A program made the translations under genes and the position numbers. Under the pieces are notes generated by a model. That model saw only the letters and a program-made list of their open reading frames with translations, had not been told where the DNA came from and made no database searches. Below, in pieces: positions 8,352 to 16,991 of a stretch of DNA of 64,000 nt. This stretch comes from Streptomyces ardesiacus (lineage in GTDB: Bacteria; Actinomycetota; Actinomycetes; Streptomycetales; Streptomycetaceae), in the NCBI RefSeq assembly GCF_003112575.1, contig NZ_BEWC01000005.1, positions 372,001-436,000 of the forward strand, written 5' to 3'. Every line of letters begins with the position of its first letter. The stretch's first letter is position 1.

Positions 8352-10532
8352 ATGCGTACTGGTGAGCCCCTGCCCGAGGTGGGGGACGTCCTCGCCTCCC
8401 TCGCGACCGGACTGTGGCACTGGGACACCGCCACGGCACAGGTCAGGGTCGACGGAGAGGCCGCCCGCCTGCTCGGCCTGCCCGCCGAACCGGCGACCCT
8501 CACCGAGGCACAGGTACGGGCCCGGCTGCACCCGGTGGACTGGAACGAGATCACCGGAGTGGTCCAGCTCGCCGTCGCCGAGGGCACCCTCGCCGAGGTC
8601 CGGATCCGGATCATGGACGAGCACGGTCACGTCGTCCGGGTCGTACGCAGCCGCTCCAAGCCCTCCTTCGACGCCGTACGCAAGGCTTACGTGCTGACCG
8701 GCACCCTCCAGGAGGTCGCCGAGCCCCGGCCGGGCACCCCCGCCGGGCGCAGCGCGGTCACCGGCGAGTGGCGCCGCTCCCGGGAGGCCTTCCTGCTGGA
8801 CGCGGGCCGGGCGCTGGCCGAGGCACGTTCCACCGAGGAGGTGCTGCGGGTCGCGGCCGGGCTGTCGATGCCGGGGTTCTCCCCGGACGGCCTCGCGGTG
8901 TTCGGGGTCTCGGGCGACCGGCTGACCGTCATCGGGCACCACGGACAGCCCGAGTACGAGGTCAACCCGTTCACGGACATGTCCCTGGACACCGACTACC
9001 CGGCCACCGAGGTGGTCCGCACCGGCCGGGCCGTCTACCTCTCCTCCCCCGAGCAGTACCGGTCCCGCTACCCCCTCACCTGGCCCCTCGCCGAGCGCTT
9101 CGGCCGCCGCTCCTGGGCCTACCTGCCGCTGACCGTGTCGGGCCGCACGATGGGCGCCTGGCTGGCGGCCTTCGCCTACCCGGTCGCCTTCACGCCCGAC
9201 GAGCGCTCCGTGCTGACCACGGTGGCGCGGATGCTGGCCCAGGCCCTGACCCGGGCGGGCGCCGCCGAGAACCAGCGGGAGCTGACCGAGGGGCTGCAGC
9301 GCTCCATGCTGCCGATGCTCGGCCCCGGGATCCCCGGCATGGACGTCGCCGCCCGCTACGTCCCCACCGGCGGCGGCCTCCAGGTCGGCGGCGACTGGTA
9401 CGACATGATCCCGCTGCCCGGGGACCGCTTCGCCCTGGTCATCGGCGACGTCCAGGGGCACGACGTACGGGCGGCCGGGCTGATGGGGCAGTTGCGCATC
9501 GCCCTGCGCGCCTACGCCTCCGAGGGCCACCGCCCCGACGCGGTCCTCGCCCGCGCCTCCCACTTCTTCCACGGCCTCGTCGCCGCCGAGGACGACCCGG
9601 GCGACCATCGCTTCGCGACCTGCTACTACGCCGAGGTCGACCCCGTCACCGGCACCGTGGAGAGCGCCCGCGCGGGCCATCTGGACCCGGTCGTGCGCAT
9701 GGCGGACGGCACGGCGCTGATCCTCGCCACGGCGGGCGGGCTGCCGCTCGGCATCGATCCGGACTCCGACTACCCGACGACGCGGCTCGCCATGGAGCCC
9801 GGGGACACCCTGATGCTGTGCACGGACGGCCTGGTCGAGACCGGCGGCCACGATCTGCAGAGCGGCTGGCACCGCCTGCGCGTGATCCTGGAGGAGCACA
9901 CCGGCGACCTGGAGGAGCTGGCCGACGCACTGGTCCAGGCCGTGCACGGACCCTCCTCGCACCACACCGTCGGCCCGCTGTCCGACCGCCGGGAGGACGA
10001 CATCGCGCTGGTGCTGCTGTGCCGGCAGGGCGAGGGCTGCGGCTGCGGAGAATCCACCGTGGCCCAGGCACCGGTGCGCCGCACGATGCTGTCGGTCGCC
10101 CAGTCCGAGCCGGCGCGGATCGCCGCCGCCCGCGAGCACCTGCGCGGCCTGCTGCACGACTGGCCCGGCGAGGAGCAGCGGGACGCGGCGGTGCTGCTGC
10201 TCTCCGAGATGCTGACCAACGTCCTGGTGCACACCGACGCCGACGCCCTCCTGGTCGCCGAGGTCGTCGGGGAGCCGGGCGAGCGGCGGATCCGGGTCGA
10301 GGTCACCGACCAGGGCGACGACCTGCCGCACAAGCGCAGGCCGGGGGAGATGGCGTCCTCCGGACGCGGGCTGATGCTGATCGAACTGCTCGCGGACGCG
10401 TGGGGCGTCGCTCCGCGCGGCGAGGGCAAGAGCATCTGGTTCGAGATCTACGAGTCCCCGGCCCCGGACGACGCCTCCGGGCCCCCTGCCGGGGGCGGGG
10501 CGGCCGGACCGGAGCCGGCCGCGGCCTCGTAA
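8352..10532 (+). CDS. PAS-GAF-SpoIIE (PP2C) phosphatase fused to HATPase_c
   Basis: 726 aa from the ATG at 8352 (upstream AAAGTGGGG). Domains in order: PAS-like sensor (about 5-110), GAF (about 145-310), PP2C-type SpoIIE phosphatase (about 320-560) with metal-binding Asp in GGDWYD and IGDVQGHD, then a histidine-kinase-like ATPase (about 585-710) with N-box LLSEMLTNVLVHT and G-box SSGRGLMLIELL. Such fusions combine an anti-sigma kinase with the phosphatase that reactivates its anti-anti-sigma target, giving ligand-responsive sigma-factor switching, common in Streptomyces. No membrane segment is visible, so the sensor is cytoplasmic. No cognate sigma or STAS gene is adjacent. Its 3' end overlaps the convergent permease gene by 85 bp. 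Confidence 0.9.
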   Translation: MRTGEPLPEVGDVLASLATGLWHWDTATAQVRVDGEAARLLGLPAEPATLTEAQVRARLHPVDWNEITGVVQLAVAEGTLAEVRIRIMDEHGHVVRVVRSRSKPSFDAVRKAYVLTGTLQEVAEPRPGTPAGRSAVTGEWRRSREAFLLDAGRALAEARSTEEVLRVAAGLSMPGFSPDGLAVFGVSGDRLTVIGHHGQPEYEVNPFTDMSLDTDYPATEVVRTGRAVYLSSPEQYRSRYPLTWPLAERFGRRSWAYLPLTVSGRTMGAWLAAFAYPVAFTPDERSVLTTVARMLAQALTRAGAAENQRELTEGLQRSMLPMLGPGIPGMDVAARYVPTGGGLQVGGDWYDMIPLPGDRFALVIGDVQGHDVRAAGLMGQLRIALRAYASEGHRPDAVLARASHFFHGLVAAEDDPGDHRFATCYYAEVDPVTGTVESARAGHLDPVVRMADGTALILATAGGLPLGIDPDSDYPTTRLAMEPGDTLMLCTDGLVETGGHDLQSGWHRLRVILEEHTGDLEELADALVQAVHGPSSHHTVGPLSDRREDDIALVLLCRQGEGCGCGESTVAQAPVRRTMLSVAQSEPARIAAAREHLRGLLHDWPGEEQRDAAVLLLSEMLTNVLVHTDADALLVAEVVGEPGERRIRVEVTDQGDDLPHKRRPGEMASSGRGLMLIELLADAWGVAPRGEGKSIWFEIYESPAPDDASGPPAGGGAAGPEPAAAS

Positions 10533-11548
10533 CGCCCCTGCAGTTCGTGCACGACCCCGAACGCCGCCGCGGTCAGCGGCACGGCGAGGAGCATCCCCAG
10601 GATGCCCGCCACCGAGGCGCCCGCGGTGAGCGCCAGCAGCACCACGGCCGGGTGCATCTGGACGGTACGGCTCTGGACCATCGGCTGGAGCACGTGTCCC
10701 TCCAGCACCTGGACGGCCAGCACCACGCCGAGCGCCCACAGGGCGATGACGAACCCCCGGTCGGCGAGCGCCACCAGCACCGCGACGGCACCGGAGATGA
10801 ACGCGCCGAGGTAGGGGATGTAGGCGCCGACGAAGACCAGCGCCCCGAGCCCGACCGCGCCGGGCACGCGCAGGACGAGCAGCCCGACGGTGATGCAGAC
10901 CGCGTCGATGAGGGCGATCAGGGTGGTGCCCCGCATGAAGCCCTCGACCGCCCCGAACGCCCGCCGGGCCATGGCCTCGACCGTGTCGGCGGCGCCGGGC
11001 GGGGCGAGGGCGCGCACCGTGCCGACGGCCCGGTCGGAGTCGCGCAGGAAGAAGAAGACGAGCAGCAGGGCGAGGACGGCCATGGCCATCATCTCGCCGA
11101 CCACGCTGATCCCGCTCACCAGGCCCGAGGCGGCCGTACCGCCGAACTTGCCGAGCAGTTCGCGCCCGTTGGAGGCGAGGTCGTCCAGCGAGGTCCCGGC
11201 CGCACCGAAGTGGTCGGCGACGCCCTTGGCCGCGTGCCGGAGCGAGGCGAGGATCTCGTCGCCGGTCCGGACGAGCGCGGAGACCACGATGTACACGGCC
11301 CCGCCGACCACGGCCAGCACGGCGACGCAGGTCAGCCCGGCGGCCAGCGACCGCTGCACGTGGGCCTTCACCAGCCGCCGGTGCAGCGGCCGGAGCAGGG
11401 CGGTGCCGAGCAGCGCGAGCAGCGCCGGGGTCACGGCGGTGCGGAATTCGACGCAGAGCCGGATCACGACGTAGCCGACACCGCTGGCGAGCAGGATGAC
11501 GGCGCACCAGGCGGCGAACCGGCGCACCGGACCGGGGAGCAACTGCAC
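10448..11548 (-). CDS. AI-2E family (PerM/YdiK-like) membrane transporter
   Basis: 366 aa from GTG 11548, with a GGTGGGGG stretch upstream on the minus strand. The hydrophobic pattern fits the AI-2E transporter family: paired N-terminal helices, a soluble segment (about 90-150), then FFFLRDSDRAVGTV and closely spaced C-terminal helices including GAVGLGALVFVGAYIPYLGA, the conserved P-Y-x-G motif. Members export various small molecules or act in Na+/H+ exchange; substrate cannot be read from sequence. The last 85 bp overlap the convergent SpoIIE gene; both C-termini are Pro/Gly/Ala-rich tails. Divergence from neighbours suggests its own promoter. Confidence 0.88.
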   Translation of the reverse strand: MQLLPGPVRRFAAWCAVILLASGVGYVVIRLCVEFRTAVTPALLALLGTALLRPLHRRLVKAHVQRSLAAGLTCVAVLAVVGGAVYIVVSALVRTGDEILASLRHAAKGVADHFGAAGTSLDDLASNGRELLGKFGGTAASGLVSGISVVGEMMAMAVLALLLVFFFLRDSDRAVGTVRALAPPGAADTVEAMARRAFGAVEGFMRGTTLIALIDAVCITVGLLVLRVPGAVGLGALVFVGAYIPYLGAFISGAVAVLVALADRGFVIALWALGVVLAVQVLEGHVLQPMVQSRTVQMHPAVVLLALTAGASVAGILGMLLAVPLTAAAFGVVHELQGRYEAAAGSGPAAPPPAGGPEASSGAGDS

Positions 11549-11613
11549 GCCCCCACCCGATCACGCACCGGGCGGGCTGTCCTGCGCGGACGGCCCGCCC
11601 GGGTGACGCCCGG

Positions 11614-12591
11614 TCAGGCGCCGGGGCCCTCCTGCGACATCCCGTGCACGGCCGGGATCGTGCCCAGCCGGCCCTTCTGGAAGTCCTCGAAGGCCTGCAT
11701 CAGCTCGTCCTTGGTGTTCATCACGAACGGGCCGTAGTGGACCATCGGCTCCCGGATGGGCCGCCCGCCGAGCAGCACGACCTCCAGGTCCGGGGTGTGG
11801 GAGTCCTGCTTCTCGTCCGCGCGGACGGTCAGCGAGCCCCCGGCGCCGAAGACGGCGGTCTGGCCCAGGTGGATCGGACGCCGCTCGGCGCCCACGGACC
11901 CGCGCCCGGCCATGACGTACGCCAGGCCGTTGAAGTCCTCCCGCCAGGGCAGGGTGACCTCGGCGCCCGGCGCCAGGGTCGCGTGGACCATCGTGATCGG
12001 CGTGTGCGTGATGCCGGGGCCCTCGTGCCCGTCCAGCTCACCGGCGATAACGCGCAGCAGCGCGCCGCCGTCGGGGGTGGTCAGGAGCTGGACGTTGCCA
12101 CCGCGGATGTCCTGGTAGCGCGGCGCCATCATCTTGTCCTTGGCCGGGAGGTTCACCCACAGCTGCAGGCCGTGGAAGAGACCGCCGGACATGACCAGCG
12201 ACTCCGGCGGCGCCTCGATGTGCAGCAGCCCGGAGCCGGCGGTCATCCACTGGGTGTCCCCGTTGGTGATGGTGCCGCCGCCACCGTTGGAGTCCTGGTG
12301 GTCGAAGATCCCGTCGATGATGTAGGTGACGGTCTCGAAGCCGCGGTGGGGATGCCACGGGGTCCCTTTCGGCTCCCCAGGCTGATACTCCACCTCGCCC
12401 ATCTGGTCCATCATGATGAACGGGTCGAGGTGGCGGTAGTTGATCCCGGCGAACGCGCGGCGCACCGGGAAGCCCTCGCCCTCGAAACCGCTGGGCGCGG
12501 TCGTGACGGTGAGCACGGGACGCGCGACGGCGTCGGCGGGCGCGGATACGCGGGGCAGCGTCAACGGGTTCTCGACGGTCACTGCGGGCAT
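11614..12591 (-). CDS. pirin family protein
   Basis: 325 aa from ATG 12591, preceded by GAGGAGG. Pirins are bicupin metalloproteins; some have quercetinase activity, others modulate redox enzymes. The N-terminal cupin has the metal ligands in HPHRGFETVTY (HxH) and GLLHIEAP (HxE), so the Fe site appears intact. The C-terminal cupin (about 190-300) lacks obvious metal ligands, as in other pirins. An inverted repeat AGTT-N8-AACT upstream (12625-12640) resembles MarR-type operators that often control pirins. The upstream SseB-like gene on the same strand is separated by a terminator, so pirin has its own promoter. Confidence 0.93.
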   Translation of the reverse strand: MPAVTVENPLTLPRVSAPADAVARPVLTVTTAPSGFEGEGFPVRRAFAGINYRHLDPFIMMDQMGEVEYQPGEPKGTPWHPHRGFETVTYIIDGIFDHQDSNGGGGTITNGDTQWMTAGSGLLHIEAPPESLVMSGGLFHGLQLWVNLPAKDKMMAPRYQDIRGGNVQLLTTPDGGALLRVIAGELDGHEGPGITHTPITMVHATLAPGAEVTLPWREDFNGLAYVMAGRGSVGAERRPIHLGQTAVFGAGGSLTVRADEKQDSHTPDLEVVLLGGRPIREPMVHYGPFVMNTKDELMQAFEDFQKGRLGTIPAVHGMSQEGPGA

Positions 12592-12624
12592 GTCGACCTC
12601 CTCGGGCGGCGTGCGCCCCACTTT

Positions 12625-12640
12625 AGTTGAGCGTTGAACT
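12625..12640. promoter_or_regulatory. candidate MarR-type operator upstream of pirin
   Basis: AGTTGAGCGTTGAACT is an imperfect palindrome (12 of 16 symmetric positions) containing the direct repeat TTGA-GCG-TTGA. On the minus strand TAAAGT (12625-12620) could be the pirin -10, so a bound repressor would cover it. No MarR gene is in the window. Confidence 0.4.
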
Positions 12641-12651
12641 TCTTGCCACCT

Positions 12652-12688
12652 CAAACGAAGAAAGCCCGGAGGGCATTCCCTCCGGGCT
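12652..12688 (-). terminator. intrinsic terminator of the SseB-like gene
   Basis: An 11-bp stem (12663-12673 with 12678-12688) with a four-base loop is followed on the minus strand by TTTCTTCGTTT, an unusually good U-tract for this GC-rich genome. It separates the SseB-like gene from pirin. Confidence 0.88.
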
Positions 12689-12706
12689 CGCGGCGACGGC
12701 GGCAGG

Positions 12707-13177
12707 TCACCCGTACATGCGGCGCATGGCGAAATCGACCATCTGTTCGACGGCCTTCGCGTCGAACACCATCCGGTGCTCGCCCTCCATGTCCAGGACG
12801 AAGCCGTAGCCGGTCGGCAGCAGGTCGATCACCTCGGCGCCGGTGATCACGAAGTACTTCGACTCCTTGCCCGCGTACCGCCGCAGCTCCTTCAGGCCGG
12901 TGAACATCGGGATCACCGGCTGCTGGGTGTTGTGCAGCGCGAGGAAGCCGGGGTTGTCGCCGCGCGGGCAGTAGACCTTCGAGGTCGCGAAGATCTGCTG
13001 GAAGTCCTCGGCGGACATCTGGCCGGTGGTGAAGGCGCGCACCGCGTCCGCGAGCGAGGGCGGGGACGGCTCGGGGTACAGCGGCGGCTGCTGGCCGTAC
13101 CCGCCGCCCATCGGCTGCTGCGGGGGCGGGGCGTACTGCTGCTGCTGTTGGCCCGCGGTCTGGTCGTAGCCGTACAT
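12707..13177 (-). CDS. SseB family protein
   Basis: 156 aa. After a Gln/Pro/Gly-rich N-terminus (about 1-40) the rest fits the SseB N-terminal domain found in actinobacterial cytosolic proteins: LADAVRAFTTGQMSAEDFQQ, then KVYCPRGDNPGFLALHN and PVIPMFTGLKELRRY, ending with LLPTGYGFVLDMEGEHRMVF. The name comes from an enhanced-serine-sensitivity protein; molecular function is unknown. A TACTCT hexamer (minus strand, 13190-13185) lies seven bases before the ATG, which would make the mRNA leaderless; no Shine-Dalgarno is visible. Tandem heptads overlap this putative promoter. Confidence 0.8.
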   Translation of the reverse strand: MYGYDQTAGQQQQQYAPPPQQPMGGGYGQQPPLYPEPSPPSLADAVRAFTTGQMSAEDFQQIFATSKVYCPRGDNPGFLALHNTQQPVIPMFTGLKELRRYAGKESKYFVITGAEVIDLLPTGYGFVLDMEGEHRMVFDAKAVEQMVDFAMRRMYG

Positions 13178-13185
13178 GCAGCACA

Positions 13186-13206
13186 GAGTAACGAGTAACG
13201 AGTCAC
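13186..13206. repeat. three tandem 7-bp repeats in a divergent promoter region
   Basis: GAGTAAC, GAGTAAC and GAGTCAC follow one another at 13186-13192, 13193-13199 and 13200-13206. They overlap the putative -10 of the SseB-like gene and lie 121 bases upstream of the acyl-CoA dehydrogenase start. Regularly phased GTAAC elements resemble binding sites of response regulators, but the binder is unknown. Confidence 0.5.
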
Positions 13207-13234
13207 AGATGGGCGGCTCGGGGTTGCTTCTTAT

Positions 13235-13246
13235 TACCGACGGGTA
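13235..13246. promoter_or_regulatory. palindrome upstream of acyl-CoA dehydrogenase
   Basis: TACCGACGGGTA has 4-bp inverted arms (TACC/GGTA). It abuts TAGCAT (13245-13250), a possible -10 for the rightward gene, with TTGCTT (13224-13229) as a -35 at a short 15-base spacing. The placement suits a repressor of fatty-acid degradation genes. This is inference from position and symmetry. Confidence 0.35.
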
Positions 13247-13326
13247 GCATCATCGGAGCTACTAGTTGGTACGTGTACGGATGCGAGGAGCGAGTGCCTC
13301 GCCGATCTCTCAACGGAGCCGTCGCC

Positions 13327-15153
13327 ATGGGGCACTACAAGCCGAATCTCCGGGACATCGAGTTCAACCTCTTCGAGGTGCTCGGCCGTGACAAGGTGTA
13401 CGGCACGGGCCCGTTCGCGGAGATGGACACGGACACCGCCAAGAGCGTGCTGGAGGAGCTGACCCGCCTCTCCGAGAACGAGCTGGCCGAGTCCTTCGCC
13501 GACGCCGACCGCAACCCGCCGGTCTTCGACCCGGAGACCAACACGGCGCCGGTCCCGGCCTCCTTCAAGAAGAGCTACCAGGCCTTCATGGACTCCGAGT
13601 ACTGGCGCCTCGGCCTGCCCGAGGAGATCGGCGGCACCACCTCGCCGCGCTCCCTGATCTGGGCCTACGCGGAGCTGATCCTCGGCGCCAACCCGGCCGT
13701 GTGGATGTACTCCTCCGGCCCGGCGTTCGCCGGCATCCTCTTCGAGGAGGGCAACGAGGTCCAGAAGCACATCGCCTCGATCGCCGTCGAGAAGCAGTGG
13801 GGCTCCACCATGGTCCTCACCGAGCCGGACGCCGGTTCGGACGTGGGCGCCGGCCGCACCAAGGCCGTCGAGCAGGAGGACGGCTCCTGGCACATCGAGG
13901 GCGTGAAGCGCTTCATCACGTCCGGCGAGCACGACATGTCGGAGAACATCCTCCACTACGTCCTCGCCCGCCCCGAGGGCGCCGGCCCCGGCACCAAGGG
14001 CCTGTCCCTCTTCCTCGTCCCGAAGTACGAGTTCGACTTCGAGACCGGCGAGCTGGGCGAGCGCAACGGCGTCTACGCCACCAACGTCGAGCACAAGATG
14101 GGCCTGAAGGCCTCCAACACCTGCGAGATGACCTTCGGCGACCGCCACCCCGCCAAGGGCTGGCTGATCGGCGACAAGCACGACGGCATCCGCCAGATGT
14201 TCCGGATCATCGAGTTCGCCCGCATGATGGTCGGCACGAAGGCGATCTCCACCCTCTCCACGGGCTACCTCAACGCCCTGGAGTACGCCAAGGAGCGCGT
14301 GCAGGGCCCGGACCTGGCCAACTTCATGGACAAGACGGCCCCCAAGGTCACCATCACGCACCACCCGGACGTGCGCCGCTCGCTGATGACGCAGAAGGCG
14401 TACGCCGAGGGCATGCGCGCCCTGGTGATGTACACCGCCTCCGTGCAGGACGAGATCCAGGTCAAGGAGGCGAACGGCGAGGACGCCTCGGCCGAGCACG
14501 CCCTCAACGACCTGCTCCTGCCGGTCGTGAAGGGCTACGGCTCGGAGAAGGCCTACGAGCAGCTCGCCCAGTCCCTGCAGACCTTCGGCGGCTCCGGGTT
14601 CCTCCAGGAGTACCCGATCGAGCAGTACATCCGCGACGCCAAGATCGACACCCTGTACGAGGGCACCACGGCCATCCAGGGCCAGGACTTCTTCTTCCGG
14701 AAGATCGTCCGCAACCAGGGCGCCGCGCTGAACTCGCTCGCCGAGGACATCAAGAAGTTCCTGGCACTGGCCACCGGCGGCGAGGAGCTGGCCGGCGCCC
14801 GCGAGCACCTGGCCAAGGCCGCCGTCGAGCTGGAGGCCATCGTCGGCCTGATGCTCACCGACCTCGCGGCCACCGAGCAGGACGTCAAGAACATCTACAA
14901 GGTCGGGCTCAACACCACCCGCCTGCTCCAGGCCTCCGGCGACGTGATCGTCGGCTACCTGCTCCTCAAGGGCGCCGCCGTCGCCGCCGAGAAGCTGCCG
15001 ACCGCGTCCGCCAAGGACAAGGCCTTCTACACCGGCAAGATCGCCGCGGCGAAGTTCTTCGCGGCCAACGTCCTGCCCGGCCTCACCCTGGCCCGCAAGG
15101 TCGCCCAGGGCGTCGAGCTGGACCTGATGGAGCTGGACGAGGCCGCGTTCTAG
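13327..15153 (+). CDS. acyl-CoA dehydrogenase (FadE5-like, long form)
   Basis: 608 aa. The frame is open 18 codons further upstream, but GGAG precedes ATG 13327 and the family begins with MGHYKPNLRDIEFNLFE, so this start is chosen. It is an FAD enzyme that oxidises acyl-CoA to trans-2-enoyl-CoA. It has the N-terminal extension of the large actinobacterial subfamily, the FAD/substrate motif MVLTEPDAGSDVGAG, and the catalytic-base region LYEGTTAIQGQDFFFRKI, with Glu in the usual place. A C-terminal helical domain (about 480-608) completes the long form. It likely acts on medium or long chains in beta-oxidation. A strong hairpin follows. Confidence 0.93.
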   Translation: MGHYKPNLRDIEFNLFEVLGRDKVYGTGPFAEMDTDTAKSVLEELTRLSENELAESFADADRNPPVFDPETNTAPVPASFKKSYQAFMDSEYWRLGLPEEIGGTTSPRSLIWAYAELILGANPAVWMYSSGPAFAGILFEEGNEVQKHIASIAVEKQWGSTMVLTEPDAGSDVGAGRTKAVEQEDGSWHIEGVKRFITSGEHDMSENILHYVLARPEGAGPGTKGLSLFLVPKYEFDFETGELGERNGVYATNVEHKMGLKASNTCEMTFGDRHPAKGWLIGDKHDGIRQMFRIIEFARMMVGTKAISTLSTGYLNALEYAKERVQGPDLANFMDKTAPKVTITHHPDVRRSLMTQKAYAEGMRALVMYTASVQDEIQVKEANGEDASAEHALNDLLLPVVKGYGSEKAYEQLAQSLQTFGGSGFLQEYPIEQYIRDAKIDTLYEGTTAIQGQDFFFRKIVRNQGAALNSLAEDIKKFLALATGGEELAGAREHLAKAAVELEAIVGLMLTDLAATEQDVKNIYKVGLNTTRLLQASGDVIVGYLLLKGAAVAAEKLPTASAKDKAFYTGKIAAAKFFAANVLPGLTLARKVAQGVELDLMELDEAAF

Positions 15154-15194
15154 GACCGGCCCGGCCTCCGCACCCCTTCCGGACACCCTGACGA

Positions 15195-15226
15195 GGGCCC
15201 GCTCCCGCTCCACGGGGAGCGGGCCC
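15195..15226 (+). terminator. hairpin terminator after acyl-CoA dehydrogenase
   Basis: A perfect 12-bp stem (15195-15206 with 15215-15226) with an eight-base loop lies 41 bases after the stop. Confidence 0.75.
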
Positions 15227-15250
15227 CCGTACGTCGTTAAGGTGAACCCC

Positions 15251-16549
15251 ATGAGCGCACCCTCCCGCTTCGACCGCGGCCACACCGACGACCTGATGAC
15301 CTTCCTGTCGGCGAGCCCGACCCCGTACCACGCCGTGGCGAACGCCGCCGAGCGCCTGGAGAAGGCCGGTTTCCGGCAGGTCGCCGAGACGGACGCCTGG
15401 GACGGGACGAGCGGCGGCCGCTACGTGCTGCGCGGCGGCGCGATCATCGCCTGGTACGTCCCGGAGGGCGCCGCCGCCCACACCCCCTTCCGCATCGTCG
15501 GCGCCCACACCGACTCCCCCAACCTGCGCGTCAAGCCCCGCCCGGACACCGGTGCGCACGGCTGGCGCCAGGTCGCCGTGGAGATCTACGGCGGCCCGCT
15601 GATGAACTCCTGGCTCGACCGCGACCTGGGCCTGGCCGGCCGGCTCTCGCTGCGCGACGGCTCCACCCGCCTGGTGAACGTCGACCGCCCGCTGCTGCGC
15701 GTCCCGCAGCTCGCCATCCACATGGACCGCGCGGTCTCCACGGACGGCCTCAAGCTCGACAAGCAGCGCCACCTCCAGCCCGTCTGGGGCCTGGGCGACA
15801 CCGTGCGCGACGGCGACCTGATCGCCTTCCTGGAGGACGAGGCGGGCCTGTCCCGCGGCGAGGTCACCGGCTGGGACCTGATGACGCACTCCGTCGAGCC
15901 CCCGGCGTACCTGGGCCGCGACCGGGAGCTGGTGGCGGGCCCGCGGATGGACAACCTGCTGTCCGTGCACGCCGGTACGGCCGCCCTGGCCGCGGTCGCG
16001 GCCTCCGGCAGCGACCTCACCCACATCCCCGTGCTGGCCGCCTTCGACCACGAGGAGACCGGCTCGCAGTCGGACACGGGCGCCGACGGCCCGCTGCTGG
16101 GCAGCGTGCTGGAGCGCTCGGTGTTCGCCCGCGGCGGCTCCTACGAGGACCGGGCGCGCGCCTTCGCGGGCACGGTCTGCCTGTCCTCCGACACGGGCCA
16201 CGCCGTCCACCCCAACTACGCGGAGCGGCACGACCCGACGCACCACCCGCGCGCGGGCGGCGGCCCGATCCTCAAGGTCAACGTCAACAACCGCTACGCC
16301 ACCGACGGTTCGGGCCGCGCGGTGTTCGCCGCGGCCTGCGAGAAGGCAGACGTCCCCTTCCAGACCTTCGTCTCCAACAACTCCATGCCGTGCGGCACCA
16401 CCATCGGCCCCATCACCGCGGCCCGGCACGGCATCAGCACCGTCGACATCGGCGTGGCCATCCTGTCGATGCACAGCGCCCGGGAGTTGTGCGGCGCCGA
16501 CGACCCGTACCTGCTGGCCAACGCGCTGGTGGCCTTCCTCCGGCCGTAG
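15251..16549 (+). CDS. apeB: M18 family aminopeptidase
   Basis: 432 aa. A GTG at 15242 is in frame, but AAGGTGA (15239-15245) makes a better ribosome binding site for ATG 15251. This is a cytoplasmic dodecameric zinc aminopeptidase that releases N-terminal residues, often acidic. Cocatalytic zinc ligands are visible: His/Asp region GAHTDSPNLRVKP, the bridging Asp in RMDNLLSVH, Glu-Glu in FDHEETGS, Asp in LSSDTGHAVHPNY, and the terminal His in ILSMHSARELCG. Length matches the family. It appears to be transcribed alone, after a terminator. Confidence 0.93.
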   Translation: MSAPSRFDRGHTDDLMTFLSASPTPYHAVANAAERLEKAGFRQVAETDAWDGTSGGRYVLRGGAIIAWYVPEGAAAHTPFRIVGAHTDSPNLRVKPRPDTGAHGWRQVAVEIYGGPLMNSWLDRDLGLAGRLSLRDGSTRLVNVDRPLLRVPQLAIHMDRAVSTDGLKLDKQRHLQPVWGLGDTVRDGDLIAFLEDEAGLSRGEVTGWDLMTHSVEPPAYLGRDRELVAGPRMDNLLSVHAGTAALAAVAASGSDLTHIPVLAAFDHEETGSQSDTGADGPLLGSVLERSVFARGGSYEDRARAFAGTVCLSSDTGHAVHPNYAERHDPTHHPRAGGGPILKVNVNNRYATDGSGRAVFAAACEKADVPFQTFVSNNSMPCGTTIGPITAARHGISTVDIGVAILSMHSARELCGADDPYLLANALVAFLRP

Positions 16550-16663
16550 GGGCGCGCGGACAACACCGCCCCGCGGCATGAGGGTTGGAGCCGGGGGTAC
16601 CCGCACGGAACCGGATCGGCCGGAAACCCGGAACCGACCGGATCTGACAGGGAGGCAACACTC

Positions 16664-16915
16664 ATGGGCCTCGGCGGGTGCATCATCCTCATCGCCGTGG
16701 GAGCCATCCTCACGTTCGCGACCGACTGGGACATGCGGGGGGTCAACCTCGACCTGGTCGGTGTGATCTTCATGGTCGTCGGCCTGATCGGCGTCGCGAC
16801 GTTCAGCAGCATCGCCCGGCGCCGCCGCGTCGTGATGCCACCGACGACCCCGGTCGTGGAGGAACCGCCCCACCACCACACGCAGGACGGCTACCAGAAC
16901 GGCTACGGCGCCTGA
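16664..16915 (+). CDS. DUF6458-type small membrane protein
   Basis: 83 aa; GGGAGG lies 9 bases before the ATG. Two transmembrane helices (about 4-20, GGCIILIAVGAILTFATDW, and about 27-48, LVGVIFMVVGLIGVATF) are separated by a short DMRGVNLD turn, followed by RRRR and a His-rich tail. The pattern matches the actinobacterial DUF6458 family, whose function is unknown. The RRRR motif would place the tail in the cytoplasm. Confidence 0.8.
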   Translation: MGLGGCIILIAVGAILTFATDWDMRGVNLDLVGVIFMVVGLIGVATFSSIARRRRVVMPPTTPVVEEPPHHHTQDGYQNGYGA

Positions 16916-16991
16916 ACCGGCCGGGCCCGGCACTCAGCCTGTCGGCCTACCGGCCGCGTTCCGCGGCGCCCGGCGGGGAAGCGGTCAGGGC

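Noticed and set aside
8211..11564. 1117-aa minus-strand and 1107-aa plus-strand frames over the SpoIIE and permease genes
   Set aside because: Both are shadows of genes with clear catalytic motifs in other frames.
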